A stretch of 64,000 nt of DNA from Mycobacterium sp. NS-7484 (GTDB lineage Bacteria > Actinomycetota > Actinomycetes > Mycobacteriales > Mycobacteriaceae), in contig NZ_MBEJ01000051.1 in assembly GCF_001953975.1 (NCBI RefSeq), positions 1 through 64,000 of the forward strand, read 5' to 3'. A program made the position numbers and the translations under genes. This document shows positions 17,011 to 26,543 of this stretch, one piece after another; the first letter of the stretch is position 1, and every line of letters starts with the position of its first letter. Under the pieces are notes generated by a model. It was given only the letters and a program-made list of their open reading frames with translations. It ran no database searches and was not told the DNA's origin.

Positions 17011-17772
17011 TCAGGTGCAGGGAATCCCATGGGGGCCGCCGATCCAGTGACCGGGCGGTGAGTGCCACGGGCACCACTTCTTGACCTGGCCAGGCGGAAG
17101 GTTGGGGCCCTGATGTTTCATCAAGGTGCCACCCACCATGTGGTCGATGGCCTCCTGCGGGTTGTTGCGCATCATGTCGGTATCGACCGGCCCCGGCGCC
17201 AGGGCGTTCACCCGGATACCGAGCGGGGCGAACTCGGCGGCCATCGACCGGGTGACCGACATGAGCGCGGCCTTGCCCGAGGCGTAGATCGACAGCGACG
17301 GCGCGAAGTTGAACGCCCCGACCGACACCATGTTCAGCACTGCTGCCTTGGCGCTGGCCTTCAGATGCGGCAAGGCCTCCTGCACGAGAAACACCGGTCC
17401 GCGCAGGTTCACCTCGTAGGACTTCGCCCAGGCTTCCGGCGTCATCTGGCCCAGGGGCTGGGCCAGTGCGTTGGCGGCGTTGTTGACCACCACGTCGATC
17501 CCGCCGAACTCGGCGACCGTGCGTTCCACCAGGGTGCCGAGGTCGTCGATGCTGCCGCTGTGGGTGGGCACCCCGATCGCCTGACCTCCGAGACCACGCA
17601 AATGCTCGGCCGCCTTCTCGCACGCATCCGGCTTGCGGCTGGCGACCACCACATTCGCACCGGCCAGGGTGAAACCCTCGGCGAGGGCCAATCCAATGCC
17701 GCGGGTACCGCCGGTGACGATCACGGTCCGGTCGGTCATGTCGAACAGATGGTCAAAGGTCTCCCGGTTCAC
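17011..17772 (-). CDS. SDR-family oxidoreductase with an abnormal C-terminus
   Basis: Short-chain dehydrogenase with the cofactor motif TGGTRGIG at about residues 20-27, NNAAN, the catalytic YxxxK (YASGKAA) and PG after it (APGPVDTD). The first ~215 residues are normal, but the last 40 (GPNLPPGQVKKWCPWHSPPG...) lack the usual PEEV...ITGxxxxVDGG end. Another frame over the same DNA reads QEVVPVAL and LHLSG, pieces expected in a normal SDR tail, and ends at 17000. A frameshift around 17085-17115, or local scrambling, is likely. Start ATG at 17772. Confidence 0.75.
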   Translation of the reverse strand: MNRETFDHLFDMTDRTVIVTGGTRGIGLALAEGFTLAGANVVVASRKPDACEKAAEHLRGLGGQAIGVPTHSGSIDDLGTLVERTVAEFGGIDVVVNNAANALAQPLGQMTPEAWAKSYEVNLRGPVFLVQEALPHLKASAKAAVLNMVSVGAFNFAPSLSIYASGKAALMSVTRSMAAEFAPLGIRVNALAPGPVDTDMMRNNPQEAIDHMVGGTLMKHQGPNLPPGQVKKWCPWHSPPGHWIGGPHGIPCT

Positions 17773-17864
17773 CCCGTCAGTAGAACACCCCGACGGGGGG
17801 TGGATTGAGTCGCTACCACAGTGTCAGCATGGAGGGGTAGCCAAGATCGGAGGGACCAGGCTGC

Positions 17865-18455
17865 ATGAGAGTCAATCGGCGTCGCTGGTGGGTGCTACGG
17901 GCACTCGGCCGGAACCCGCTCGTCCGGCGATCCGATCGGCTCGAAGCATGGGCCATGGTGCTCGTCGCGATCTTCGTCGTCCTGGTCATCCCGCACGCCG
18001 TCACCGTCGGTGAGAACGTCTACGCACACACGCTTCGCACCGCCGAGATCCAGGCGCAGACCCGCAAGCCGGTGCAGGCGACCGTGGTGGACGACACCCC
18101 CGCGACAGCCATGCCCGACGAGGGCACGACCGCCACAGCCACCGTGACGTGGACGGCGAACGGCACCCCGCACACCGGTGCGGTGCGCCCGACTCGCTCA
18201 TTGAAGGCGGGTGACACCGTGCCGATCTGGGTCGACGAAAACGGGCGCCGCGTGCCGGCGCCGCTGTCGCCGTCCAGCGCCGGAACCTATGCGATCGCCG
18301 CCGCCGTGTCCGTCTGGCTGGGCACAGCGGTGTTGTGCGGCCTGGCCATCGCCGGGCTGCGCGCGCTCCTCGACCGGCTCCGGATCCGCACCTGGGCCGC
18401 TGAGCTTCGGGTACTGCTCGACCGTGGCGACGGCCGAACCAGATGGCACCACTGA
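17865..18455 (+). CDS. Rv1733c-family membrane protein
   Basis: A 196-residue protein starting RRRWWVLRALGRNPLVRRSDRLEA, the hallmark N-terminus of the mycobacterial Rv1733c family. Two membrane segments are visible, at about residues 29-48 and 142-163, enclosing an extracytoplasmic loop rich in Thr. In M. tuberculosis Rv1733c belongs to the DosR dormancy regulon; I see no clear DosR box here. Function unknown. Confidence 0.85.
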   Translation: MRVNRRRWWVLRALGRNPLVRRSDRLEAWAMVLVAIFVVLVIPHAVTVGENVYAHTLRTAEIQAQTRKPVQATVVDDTPATAMPDEGTTATATVTWTANGTPHTGAVRPTRSLKAGDTVPIWVDENGRRVPAPLSPSSAGTYAIAAAVSVWLGTAVLCGLAIAGLRALLDRLRIRTWAAELRVLLDRGDGRTRWHH

Positions 18456-18458
18456 ATC

Positions 18459-19313
18459 TCAACCCAGAGTTCGCGTGCTGACGAACTCGCGGTCGGCGCC
18501 GCTGACCGGGTCCGTGAACGCCAGACGCTGGGCCAGCAGCTGCAGCGGATGGTCAAAATCGTCTGGGCTGACCTCGATCACGTTGGGGTACAAGGAATCA
18601 CCGACAATCGGCAGGCCGATCGAGGCCATGTGCACGCGCAATTGATGCGTCTGCCCGGTACGCGGGGTGAGCCGGTATAGCCCATTCCCGAGGGGTTCGA
18701 CGTAGGTTTCGGCATTGGGTTCACCGGGTTCCTCGAAAGCCTGTAACCGACCGCGCTGCTTGATGATCCGACTTCGCAGCGTGGTCGGCAGAGCCACCGT
18801 CGGGGTGCCGGTCGCGCGGGCCAGATAGGTCTTGCGCACCCGGCCCTCGGCGAACAGTCGCTGATAACTCCCCCGAATCTCACGGCGCACGGTGAACAAC
18901 AGCACGCCGGCGGTGAGCCGGTCCAGCCGATGCGCCGGACTCAGTTCCGGCAGGTCCAGATCCCGGCGCAGCCGCACCAACGCGGTCTGGGCGACGTGCG
19001 CGCCGCGGGGCATGGTGGCCAGGAAATGAGGTTTGTCGACGACGACGATGTCGTCGTCGCGGTAGAGCACCGGGATGCCGAACGGAACCTCTACCTCCTC
19101 GACCAGGTCCCGGTAGAAGTAGACGTACGCCCCGGCGGGAAGCGTCGTCGTCTCGTCGACGATCGAGCCGTCCGGTAGAACCACTTCGCCGGCAAGCACT
19201 TTCGCGCCGATGCCGAAACGGCTGTCCAACTCGTCGCGCACGTTGCCCCCGAGAAGCCGCAACCGGGCCGGGCCCAGACCGTCCCGCACCGGTAGCGGGG
19301 GCGGCTTTCTCAA
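18459..19313 (-). CDS. RluA-family pseudouridine synthase (Rv3300c homologue)
   Basis: RNA pseudouridine synthase. The 284-residue protein has the RluA active-site motif HRLDRLTAGVLLF (catalytic Asp after HRL), KTYLARATG and the RTGQTHQLRVHMA motif. The TTG start at 19313 lies seven bases after the glpD stop and five bases after GAGGG; the other candidate in this stretch, GTG, runs into a stop. Probably translated from the glpD transcript. The RNA target is unknown. Confidence 0.9.
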   Translation of the reverse strand: MRKPPPLPVRDGLGPARLRLLGGNVRDELDSRFGIGAKVLAGEVVLPDGSIVDETTTLPAGAYVYFYRDLVEEVEVPFGIPVLYRDDDIVVVDKPHFLATMPRGAHVAQTALVRLRRDLDLPELSPAHRLDRLTAGVLLFTVRREIRGSYQRLFAEGRVRKTYLARATGTPTVALPTTLRSRIIKQRGRLQAFEEPGEPNAETYVEPLGNGLYRLTPRTGQTHQLRVHMASIGLPIVGDSLYPNVIEVSPDDFDHPLQLLAQRLAFTDPVSGADREFVSTRTLG

Positions 19314-19320
19314 CGCACCC

Positions 19321-21066
19321 TCAATTCAGCGGCACGGGTTCGAGGATCTGCGCGCGGGCCTCGGGCGCGGCCTGGCGCAGCGCGTCGGCGGACTCGTCAT
19401 CGGGCTGGCGTTGCGACTGCACCTCGGCCTCCACCCGGGCGATGTAGGTGGCCACCTCACGATCGACATCCTCGGCGCTCCAACCCAGCACCGGGGCAAC
19501 AACTTCGGCGACCTCGCGGGCACAGTCGCGGCCTCGGTGCGGATACTCGATCGAGATCCGCATCCGCCGCGCCAGGATGTCCTCCAGATGCAGCGCCCCC
19601 TCGGCCGCGGCGGCATAGTAGGCCTCGACCTTGAGGTAGACCGGTGCATCGGTGATGGGTTCCAGCAGATCGGGCCGCCCTTCGGCCATCTGTAGCACCT
19701 CACCGATCAACGAGCCGTAGCGGTCCAGCAGGTGCCGAACCCGGTAGGGATGCAGCCCGTAGTGCTTGCCCACCGACTGGGTCTGATTGATCAGGGCGAA
19801 ATACCCGTCGGCGCCCATCAACGGGACTTTCTCGGTGATCGACGGTGCCACCCGGGCCGGGATGTACTCTGCGGCAGCGTCTATCGCGTCGGCCGCCATC
19901 ACCCGATAGGTGGTGTATTTGCCGCCGGCAATGGCCACCAACCCCGGTGAAGGCACCGCGACGGCGTGCTCACGCGACAGCTTGGACGTTTCCTCGCTCT
20001 CACCGGCCAGCAGCGGACGCAAGCCGGCGTAGACACCGTCGATGTCGTCATGGGTCAACGGCGTGGCCAGCACGGTGTTGACATGGCCGAGGATGTAGTC
20101 GATGTCGGCTTTCGTCGCTGCGGGATGCGCGAGGTCGAGATTCCAATCCGTATCGGTCGTGCCGATGATCCAGTGTGTCCCCCACGGGATCACGAACAAC
20201 ACCGACTTCTCGGTACGCAGGATGATCGCCACTTCGCTGACGATCCGATCGCGCGGCACCACGATGTGCACACCCTTGGAGGCGCGCACGCGAAACCGCC
20301 CACGCTCCTTGGACAGTGCCTGGATCTCGTCGGTCCACACCCCGGTGGCATTGACCACGACGTGGCCCCGCACTTCGGTGACGGCGCCGTCCTCGGAGTC
20401 ACGCAGCGTCACCCCGACCACCCGATCACCCTCCCGCAGGAGGTCGACCACCTGACTCGACGAACGCACCACCGCGCCGTAGTGGGCGGCGGTGCGGGCC
20501 ACCGTCATGGTGTGACGGGCATCGTCGACGACGGTGTCGTAGTAACGGATTCCGCCGATCAGCGAGCTCCGCTTGAGCCCGGGCGCCAGCCGCAGGGCCC
20601 CGGACTTGGTCAGATGCTTTTGTGCCGGAACGGATTTCGCGCCACCGAGCTGGTCGTACAGAAAGATCCCGGCCGCCACATACGGCCGCTCCCACCACCG
20701 GTTGGTCAACGGGAACAAAAAGGGCAGCGGCTTGACGAGATGCGGTGCCAGCGTGGTCAGGCTCAGTTCCCGCTCGTGCAACGCCTCACGGACCAGACCG
20801 AACTCCAACTGCTCCAGGTAGCGCAGCCCACCGTGGAACATCTTGGAGCTGCGGCTCGATGTCCCGGAGGCGAAATCGCGGGCCTCCACGAGCGCCACCT
20901 TGAGGCCGCGGGTCGCGGCATCGAGGGCCGCACCGGCCCCCACCACACCGCCACCGATGACCACTACGTCGAATTGTTCACCGCCGAGTCGTTGCCAGGC
21001 TTGCGCCCTTTGCTGCGGACCGAGGAAGGTTTGCCCGTCGCCCGGTGCTGAGATCGGGTCAGTCAC
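19321..21066 (-). CDS. glpD: Aerobic glycerol-3-phosphate dehydrogenase
   Basis: FAD enzyme at the inner membrane that oxidises glycerol-3-phosphate to dihydroxyacetone phosphate and passes electrons to the quinone pool. The 581-residue protein has the FAD-binding GGGVVGAGAALDAATRG at about residues 38-54, FASGTSSRSSKMFHGGLRYLE, and the C-terminal DAO domain. Matches Rv3302c (glpD2). GTG start at 21066. Lies 42 bp downstream of lpdA in the same direction. Confidence 0.95.
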   Translation of the reverse strand: MTDPISAPGDGQTFLGPQQRAQAWQRLGGEQFDVVVIGGGVVGAGAALDAATRGLKVALVEARDFASGTSSRSSKMFHGGLRYLEQLEFGLVREALHERELSLTTLAPHLVKPLPFLFPLTNRWWERPYVAAGIFLYDQLGGAKSVPAQKHLTKSGALRLAPGLKRSSLIGGIRYYDTVVDDARHTMTVARTAAHYGAVVRSSSQVVDLLREGDRVVGVTLRDSEDGAVTEVRGHVVVNATGVWTDEIQALSKERGRFRVRASKGVHIVVPRDRIVSEVAIILRTEKSVLFVIPWGTHWIIGTTDTDWNLDLAHPAATKADIDYILGHVNTVLATPLTHDDIDGVYAGLRPLLAGESEETSKLSREHAVAVPSPGLVAIAGGKYTTYRVMAADAIDAAAEYIPARVAPSITEKVPLMGADGYFALINQTQSVGKHYGLHPYRVRHLLDRYGSLIGEVLQMAEGRPDLLEPITDAPVYLKVEAYYAAAAEGALHLEDILARRMRISIEYPHRGRDCAREVAEVVAPVLGWSAEDVDREVATYIARVEAEVQSQRQPDDESADALRQAAPEARAQILEPVPLN

Positions 21067-21108
21067 AATTCCCAGGCTACGTGGACGATGGGGTATCCGC
21101 CTGATTCT

Positions 21109-22524
21109 CTAGTCCAGGTCGTCGTGTTTCATCAACTGGCGCGCCGCCTCGGTGATCGAGCCCGACAGCGACGGATACACCGAGAAGGTCTGGGCCAGGT
21201 CGGTGACCGGAATGCCGTTCTGCACGGCCAACGCGATCGGCAGGATCAGCTCGGAGGCGATCGGCGCCACCACCACGCCGCCGATCACCACACCGGTGGC
21301 CGGGCGGCAGAAGATCTTGACGAAGCCGCGGCGCAGGCTGGACATCTTGGCCCGGGCATTGGTGTTCAGCGGCAGGGTCAGGGTGCGGGCCGGCACGGAC
21401 CCGTCGTCGATCTTGGCCTGCGGAACACCGACCGCCGCGATCTCTGGCCGGGTGAACACCGCCGCGGCGACGGTGCGGAGCCGGATCGGGGCCACCGCCT
21501 CACCGAGAGCGTGGTACATCGCGATGCGTCCCTGCATGGCGGCGACCGAGGCCAGCGGCAGCAGACCGGTACAGTCGCCCGCCGCGTAGACACCCGGCAC
21601 CGACGTCCGCGACACCCGGTCGACGGTCAGGTAATTGCCGGGGCCGAGCTCGATGCCGACCCGTTCCAGGCCCAGACCGCTGGTGTTGGGCACCGAACCG
21701 ACCGTCATCAGGGCGTGGCTGCCCTCGACGACGCGGCCGTCGTTCATCGTCACGCGCACCCCGCTGTCGGTACGGGTCACCGACTCCGCGCGGGCGTTCT
21801 TGACCAACGTGACACCGCGTTCGGAGAACACCTCCTCCAGCACCGCGGCGGCGTCGGAGTCTTCGTGCGGCAGGATCTGGTCGCGGCTGGCCACGACCGT
21901 CACCGTCACGCCGAGCTCGGTGTAGGCGTTGACGAACTCGGCGCCGGTGACCCCCGACCCCACCACCACGAGATGCTCGGGCAAGGTGTCGAGGTCGTAC
22001 AACTGACGCCAGTTGAGGATGCGGTCGCCGTCGGGCGCGGCGTTGGGCAGCACCCGCGGGCTGGCGCCGGTGGCGATCAACACCACATCGGCGGTGAGCT
22101 GGCTGACCTCGCCGTCGTCGGCAGTGACCTTGACCCGATGCTGGGCCATGCCCGGCACGTCGTCGATCAGCTCGCCGCGGCCTGCCACCAGGTCGATGCC
22201 CTCGCTGCGCAGCCGCTGGGCGATGTCCACGGACTGCGCGGCGGCCAGCGTCTTCACCCGCTCGTTGATCTGGGGCAACGAGATGATGGACTGCTCGAAG
22301 TCCAGCGAATAGCCCAGGTTGGGTGCGCGCCGCAACTCGGTGCGCACCCCGGTGGAGGCGATGAAGGTCTTCGACGGCACACAGTCCCACAGCACGCACG
22401 CGCCGCCGATGCCGTCGCTGTCGACGACGGTGACGTGGGCGACCTCCGGGCCGCGGGCGGCGGCGACCAGCGCCGCCTCATATCCGGCGGGTCCGCCGCC
22501 GATGATCACGATGCGGGTAGCCAC
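21109..22524 (-). CDS. lpdA: NAD(P)H quinone reductase LpdA
   Basis: Flavoprotein disulfide reductase-like enzyme (Rv3303c). The 471 residues contain the FAD motif GGGPAGYEAALVAAARG at the N-terminus, the CVLWDC pair (C-x4-C), and the NAD(P)-binding GSGVTGAEF. Where a true lipoamide dehydrogenase has the HPTxSE dyad, this protein reads YPSLSGSITEA, so the catalytic His-Glu pair is missing, in agreement with the family's quinone-reductase role. GTG start at 22524. Upstream of glpD; both feed or use the quinone pool. Confidence 0.92.
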   Translation of the reverse strand: MATRIVIIGGGPAGYEAALVAAARGPEVAHVTVVDSDGIGGACVLWDCVPSKTFIASTGVRTELRRAPNLGYSLDFEQSIISLPQINERVKTLAAAQSVDIAQRLRSEGIDLVAGRGELIDDVPGMAQHRVKVTADDGEVSQLTADVVLIATGASPRVLPNAAPDGDRILNWRQLYDLDTLPEHLVVVGSGVTGAEFVNAYTELGVTVTVVASRDQILPHEDSDAAAVLEEVFSERGVTLVKNARAESVTRTDSGVRVTMNDGRVVEGSHALMTVGSVPNTSGLGLERVGIELGPGNYLTVDRVSRTSVPGVYAAGDCTGLLPLASVAAMQGRIAMYHALGEAVAPIRLRTVAAAVFTRPEIAAVGVPQAKIDDGSVPARTLTLPLNTNARAKMSSLRRGFVKIFCRPATGVVIGGVVVAPIASELILPIALAVQNGIPVTDLAQTFSVYPSLSGSITEAARQLMKHDDLD

Positions 22525-22565
22525 TGGACCAACCTAACGAACTTCGCCGATTAAGCTGTCTAACC

Positions 22566-23033
22566 GTGCCGCTGTACGCCGCGTATGGATCGAATATGCA
22601 CCCGGAGCAAATGCTCGAACGGGCTCCGCACTCGCCGATGGCGGGTACCGGGTGGTTGCACGGCTGGCGGTTGACGTTCGGCGGTGAAGACATCGGCTGG
22701 GAAGGCGCGCTGGCCACCGTCGTCGAGGACCCGCTGTCCAAGGTGTTCGTCGTCCTCTACGACATGACATCGGCCGATGAGCACTCGCTGGACCGCTGGG
22801 AGGGCTCCGAACTCGGATTCCACAAAAAGATCCGCTGCCGGGTGGACCGGTTGTCGTCGGACACCACCACCGATCCCGTGCTGGCCTGGCTATATGTGGT
22901 CGATGCGTGGGAAGGCGGTCTGCCCTCGGCCCGCTATCTGGGGGTGATGGCCGACGCCGCGGAGATCGCCGGCGCGCCGGAGGAATATGTGCACGATTTG
23001 CGCACCCGCCCGTCCCGCAACATCGGTCCCTGA
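22566..23033 (+). CDS. Gamma-glutamylcyclotransferase-like protein (Rv3304 homologue)
   Basis: A 155-residue GGCT-like fold protein with the N-terminal YAAYGSNMHPEQM substrate loop (YGSN) and the conserved acidic residue region (RWEGSELGFHKK). The family turns gamma-glutamyl peptides into 5-oxoproline, but the substrate of the mycobacterial members is not known. GTG start at 22566, divergent from lpdA with a 41-bp gap. Confidence 0.85.
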   Translation: MPLYAAYGSNMHPEQMLERAPHSPMAGTGWLHGWRLTFGGEDIGWEGALATVVEDPLSKVFVVLYDMTSADEHSLDRWEGSELGFHKKIRCRVDRLSSDTTTDPVLAWLYVVDAWEGGLPSARYLGVMADAAEIAGAPEEYVHDLRTRPSRNIGP

Positions 23034-23103
23034 CTGGTCTGACGCCGCGCGAGCGTGATTCAAGCGGGGTCGACGTAAGGCGCGGATCTGAGCACTGGCG
23101 AGA

Positions 23104-24039
23104 TCAGGCCAAGATGTCCGCGCGTTCGGCTCGCAGCAGGGTCAACTCGTGGTTGGCCGCCTGCGCGCGCTGATCGAGTTGCCTGAGGATCTGCTTGACG
23201 CCCGTAATGGCCTGGCCGACTTTCCCCTGCGCCTCGATGATCCGGTCGCGCACCATGAAATCGGTGAAGAAATTGTCGAACCACACGTCGAAAACGCTGG
23301 TCATGGAGCGGAGTTCGACGAGCCGCACGCCCTCCATATGGACGTCGGCCAGCTCGACGGTGAACTGCTTGAGATGGGTGTCGGCAGAACGCAGCGACCA
23401 TGACACGCTGTCGAGCCTGCCCTCCTTGACGATGCTGGCGATCATGCCGCCGTCGAACCAGGTGTCATATGCCGACCATGACCGTGCGCTGTCGAGCTGT
23501 TCAGCGGCGGTGCGCAGATCCGTCAACGCCAGTCGGCCGGCCGAGGTGGCCTCCGCCATCTCGTTGAGCTCAGCCGTCAATTCTCCACGGCGACCAGCGA
23601 TTTCAAGGAGCCTGGTCGACCCGGGACGATGGTTGTCCTGAAGCCAGCGTTCCTTGGCGCTCAGCGCCTGCTCCAATGCGAGAGCCACGTCGCCGAGTGC
23701 CGCGAGGCGGGCGGTCAGATGCTCGACGAGGCGCTCGTCGGCCTCGGCACGCGCCCGCTGGGTCAGGTACTCGTACTCCGCGGCCTGGTGTTCGGCGGTC
23801 TCACGCGCCAGGTCGTCGTGGTGCGAACCTTTGAGGTGGGCCCAGATCTTGGTCAGCGAAAACGATTCCAGCTTGTGGACGTCGCGCGCCTCTGCGCCCA
23901 GGCGGCCGCCCGCTTCACCGGCGCGCGCAGCCGACTCCTCGGCATGCGCCCGCGCCGCGGCCAGTTGCCGTTTGAGCGACTCGGACTCCCGTATCGCCGC
24001 CGTCGCCGAAGCCAGTTGATCGTCAGGCGCAGCTGTCAT
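23104..24039 (-). CDS. Hypothetical coiled-coil protein
   Basis: A 311-residue protein, predicted soluble. Residues 1-200 are rich in Ala, Glu, Arg and Leu with heptad-like spacing, consistent with a long coiled coil; the C-terminal part contains a distinct SYDTWFDGG ... VFDVWFDNFFTDFMVRDRI region with repeated DxWFD. I do not recognise a family. ATG at 24039. It stands alone between the convergent Rv3304 homologue and amiA1, which lies upstream on the minus strand's left-hand side with a 109-bp gap. Codon use is like the neighbours'. Confidence 0.8.
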   Translation of the reverse strand: MTAAPDDQLASATAAIRESESLKRQLAAARAHAEESAARAGEAGGRLGAEARDVHKLESFSLTKIWAHLKGSHHDDLARETAEHQAAEYEYLTQRARAEADERLVEHLTARLAALGDVALALEQALSAKERWLQDNHRPGSTRLLEIAGRRGELTAELNEMAEATSAGRLALTDLRTAAEQLDSARSWSAYDTWFDGGMIASIVKEGRLDSVSWSLRSADTHLKQFTVELADVHMEGVRLVELRSMTSVFDVWFDNFFTDFMVRDRIIEAQGKVGQAITGVKQILRQLDQRAQAANHELTLLRAERADILA

Positions 24040-24148
24040 GTCGACAGCCTAGGAGCGCTCATGCGCGACGAGTGACACCAAAATGTCGACGAAATGCGGC
24101 GTGTCTGGAGGCAAACACGCACGCTCGCGGGGCAGAGGGGGCCGAAAG

Positions 24149-25315
24149 TTACCCAGAGGCGGCGACGATGTTGACCATCGTGCGCACGCCCACGCCGAGC
24201 GCGCGCTCGTCGATGTCGAAGGTGGGCTGATGCAGATCAAGTTGTGGCCCTTGACCGCTCCACACCCCGAGACGGCCCATGGCACCGGGAACGTCTTCGA
24301 GGTACCAGGAGAAGTCCTCCCCGCCGCCGGACTGATGGGTGTCGGCGAGGACGTCGGGGCCGACGGCCTCGATCGCGTGGGTGAGGATGCGCGTGGACAC
24401 CTCTTCGTTGACCACCGGGGGCACCCCGCGCCGGTAGTTGAGGCTGTGGGAGATGTTGAGCGGGGCCAGCAGCGACGTAACTGTCTCTTCCACAATGGAT
24501 TCCAGCGTGAGCCAGGTGTCGCGACTGGCGGTGCGAATGGTTCCGGCCAGGGTGCCGATCTGCGGGATGGCGTTGGCGGCCACGCCCGCATTGACCGCGC
24601 CCCACACCATCACGGTGTCGTGGCGCGGGTCGATGCGACGCGACAGCACGCCGGGCAACCCGGTGATCAGCGTGCCGAGCCCGTAGACCAGGTCACCGGT
24701 CAGGTGCGGCCGGGAGGTGTGCCCCCCAGGTGAGTGCAGGGTGATCTCGATGGAATCGGCCGCCGAGGTGATGGGGCCGGGCTTGGTGGCCACCTTCCCC
24801 ACCGCCAGCCGCGGATCGCAGTGCAGGGCGAAGATTCGGCTCACCCCGTTGAGCACGCCGGCATTGATCGCGTCGATCGCGCCGCCGGGCATCAACTCCT
24901 CGGCCGCCTGGAACAGCAGGCGCACCCCCACCGGCAACTCGGGGACCGACGACAGGGCCATCGCCGCGCCGAGCAGCACCGCAGTGTGCGCGTCGTGCCC
25001 GCAGGCATGTGCGACGTTGGGCACCGTCGAGGCGTACGACGCGCCGGTCCGATCGGCCATCGGCAAGGCGTCCATGTCAGCCCGCAGGGCGATGCGTGGC
25101 CCATCCTCCGGCCCGAAGTCACACGTCAACCCGGTACCGCCGGGCAGCACTTTGGGATTCAGCCCCGCGTCCGCGAGGTGGTTGGCGACGAATTCGGTGG
25201 TGGCGAACTCTTGGCGGCCCAACTCCGGATGTGCGTGCAGATGCCGACGCCACGACACCATCTCGTCGTAATGGGCCGACAACCAGCGGGCAGCGGCGTG
25301 CTGCAACACACTCAT
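24149..25315 (-). CDS. amiA1: M20D amidohydrolase AmiA1
   Basis: N-acyl-amino-acid or related amidohydrolase, 388 residues, homologous to Rv3305c. It shows the M20D motifs HPELGRQEF, ADMDALPM, the metal-binding CGHDAHTAVLLGAA and the catalytic AAEE. The ATG at 25315 overlaps the amiB1 stop by four bases (ATGA), so it is the second gene of an amiB1-amiA1 pair. The open frame extending to 26701 is only the shadow of amiB1. Substrate unknown. Confidence 0.92.
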   Translation of the reverse strand: MSVLQHAAARWLSAHYDEMVSWRRHLHAHPELGRQEFATTEFVANHLADAGLNPKVLPGGTGLTCDFGPEDGPRIALRADMDALPMADRTGASYASTVPNVAHACGHDAHTAVLLGAAMALSSVPELPVGVRLLFQAAEELMPGGAIDAINAGVLNGVSRIFALHCDPRLAVGKVATKPGPITSAADSIEITLHSPGGHTSRPHLTGDLVYGLGTLITGLPGVLSRRIDPRHDTVMVWGAVNAGVAANAIPQIGTLAGTIRTASRDTWLTLESIVEETVTSLLAPLNISHSLNYRRGVPPVVNEEVSTRILTHAIEAVGPDVLADTHQSGGGEDFSWYLEDVPGAMGRLGVWSGQGPQLDLHQPTFDIDERALGVGVRTMVNIVAASG

Positions 25316-26496
25316 GACGCCCGCCTCACCCGCTGGGCCTCCAGCACCCGGTCGCGCTGCGCCGGTGTCTCGGCCAGCGCAACCACGGTGCGCGCCAACA
25401 TGATCGCGCCTTCCACCACAGCCTGGTCGGCGCTGGGGCCGGCCGCTGCCGCGGTGAACGCCGGCTGGTGGATCGCCGCCCCGCCCGAGTCGATACCGAT
25501 CACCGGATGGATTCCGGGCATCACCTGGCTGATGTTGCCCATGTCGGTACTGCCCAGCGGCACACTTGCCTCCACGTTCTCCGGTAACGGGTTTCGGCCC
25601 AACCGCACCATCTCGGCCCGGATGGTCTCGGAAAGCCATGGGTCGGGCACCATTTCGGCATAGGCCGGTCCGATCTCGGTCACCCGGTGTTGGCAACCCG
25701 TGGCCAGCGCCCCGGCCGAAAAGCACCCGGCCATCCGCTCTTCCAACTCGCGCAGCGCCGGCAGGGCGGTGGCCCGCATGGTGTAGCGCATCTCGGCGTG
25801 CCCCGGGATGACGTTGGCGGCCTGCCCGCCGTGGGTGACGATGCCGTGCACCATCTGCCCGGGCATGAGCTGTTGACGTAACAAGCCGATGGCCACCTGC
25901 GCGACCGTGACCGCGTCCCCGGCATTGACCCCCAGATACGGCGCCACGGCCGCGTGCGACTCCCGGCCGACGTAATCGACGGTCACCTCCGACAGCGCCA
26001 GGGAGCGGGCGGCGGCGATGTCCACCGGGCCGGGGTGCAGCATCACCGTCGCGGCGATGTCGTCGAACACTCCGGCGTTGAGCAGCAACACTTTTCCGCC
26101 GCCGAGCTCCTCGGCCGGAGTACCGACCAGAACCACGGTCAGGCCGAGGTCGTCGGCCACGTCGGCCAGCGCCAGCGCGGTACCGACAGCCGAGGCCGCG
26201 ATGATGTTGTGCCCACAGGCGTGACCGATCTCGGGCAGGGCGTCGTACTCGGCGCAGACGCCGATCACCAGCTCGCCGCTGCCGTACGACGCGCGGAACG
26301 CGGTGTCCAACCCACCGGCACCCGCGGTGATCTCGAAGCCGTACTCGGCCGCCAGCGCCTGGGACTTGGCGCAGCTGCGGTGCTCGGCAAACGCCAGCTC
26401 GGGCTCGGCGTGGATCGAATGAGAGAGCTCGATGAGGTCGCCACGACGCCGGTTGATGGCGTCTTCGACGCTCAGCGAGGCGGTGGCGGACGGCAT
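25312..26496 (-). CDS. amiB1: M20D amidohydrolase AmiB1
   Basis: A 394-residue M20D metallohydrolase (Rv3306c homologue) with [37 protein letters not shown] and the [16 protein letters not shown] segment. It is a clear paralogue of the M20 enzyme at 39598 in the catabolic island, with which it shares long matched stretches such as [20 protein letters not shown] and STDMGN. ATG at 26496, divergent from deoD with a 47-bp gap. Confidence 0.92.
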   Translation of the reverse strand: MPSATASLSVEDAINRRRGDLIELSHSIHAEPELAFAEHRSCAKSQALAAEYGFEITAGAGGLDTAFRASYGSGELVIGVCAEYDALPEIGHACGHNIIAASAVGTALALADVADDLGLTVVLVGTPAEELGGGKVLLLNAGVFDDIAATVMLHPGPVDIAAARSLALSEVTVDYVGRESHAAVAPYLGVNAGDAVTVAQVAIGLLRQQLMPGQMVHGIVTHGGQAANVIPGHAEMRYTMRATALPALRELEERMAGCFSAGALATGCQHRVTEIGPAYAEMVPDPWLSETIRAEMVRLGRNPLPENVEASVPLGSTDMGNISQVMPGIHPVIGIDSGGAAIHQPAFTAAAAGPSADQAVVEGAIMLARTVVALAETPAQRDRVLEAQRVRRAS

Positions 26497-26543
26497 CCTC
26501 GCAGTATCTCACTGCTCGTTTCCGACGGTTAAGCTCGCCTATC

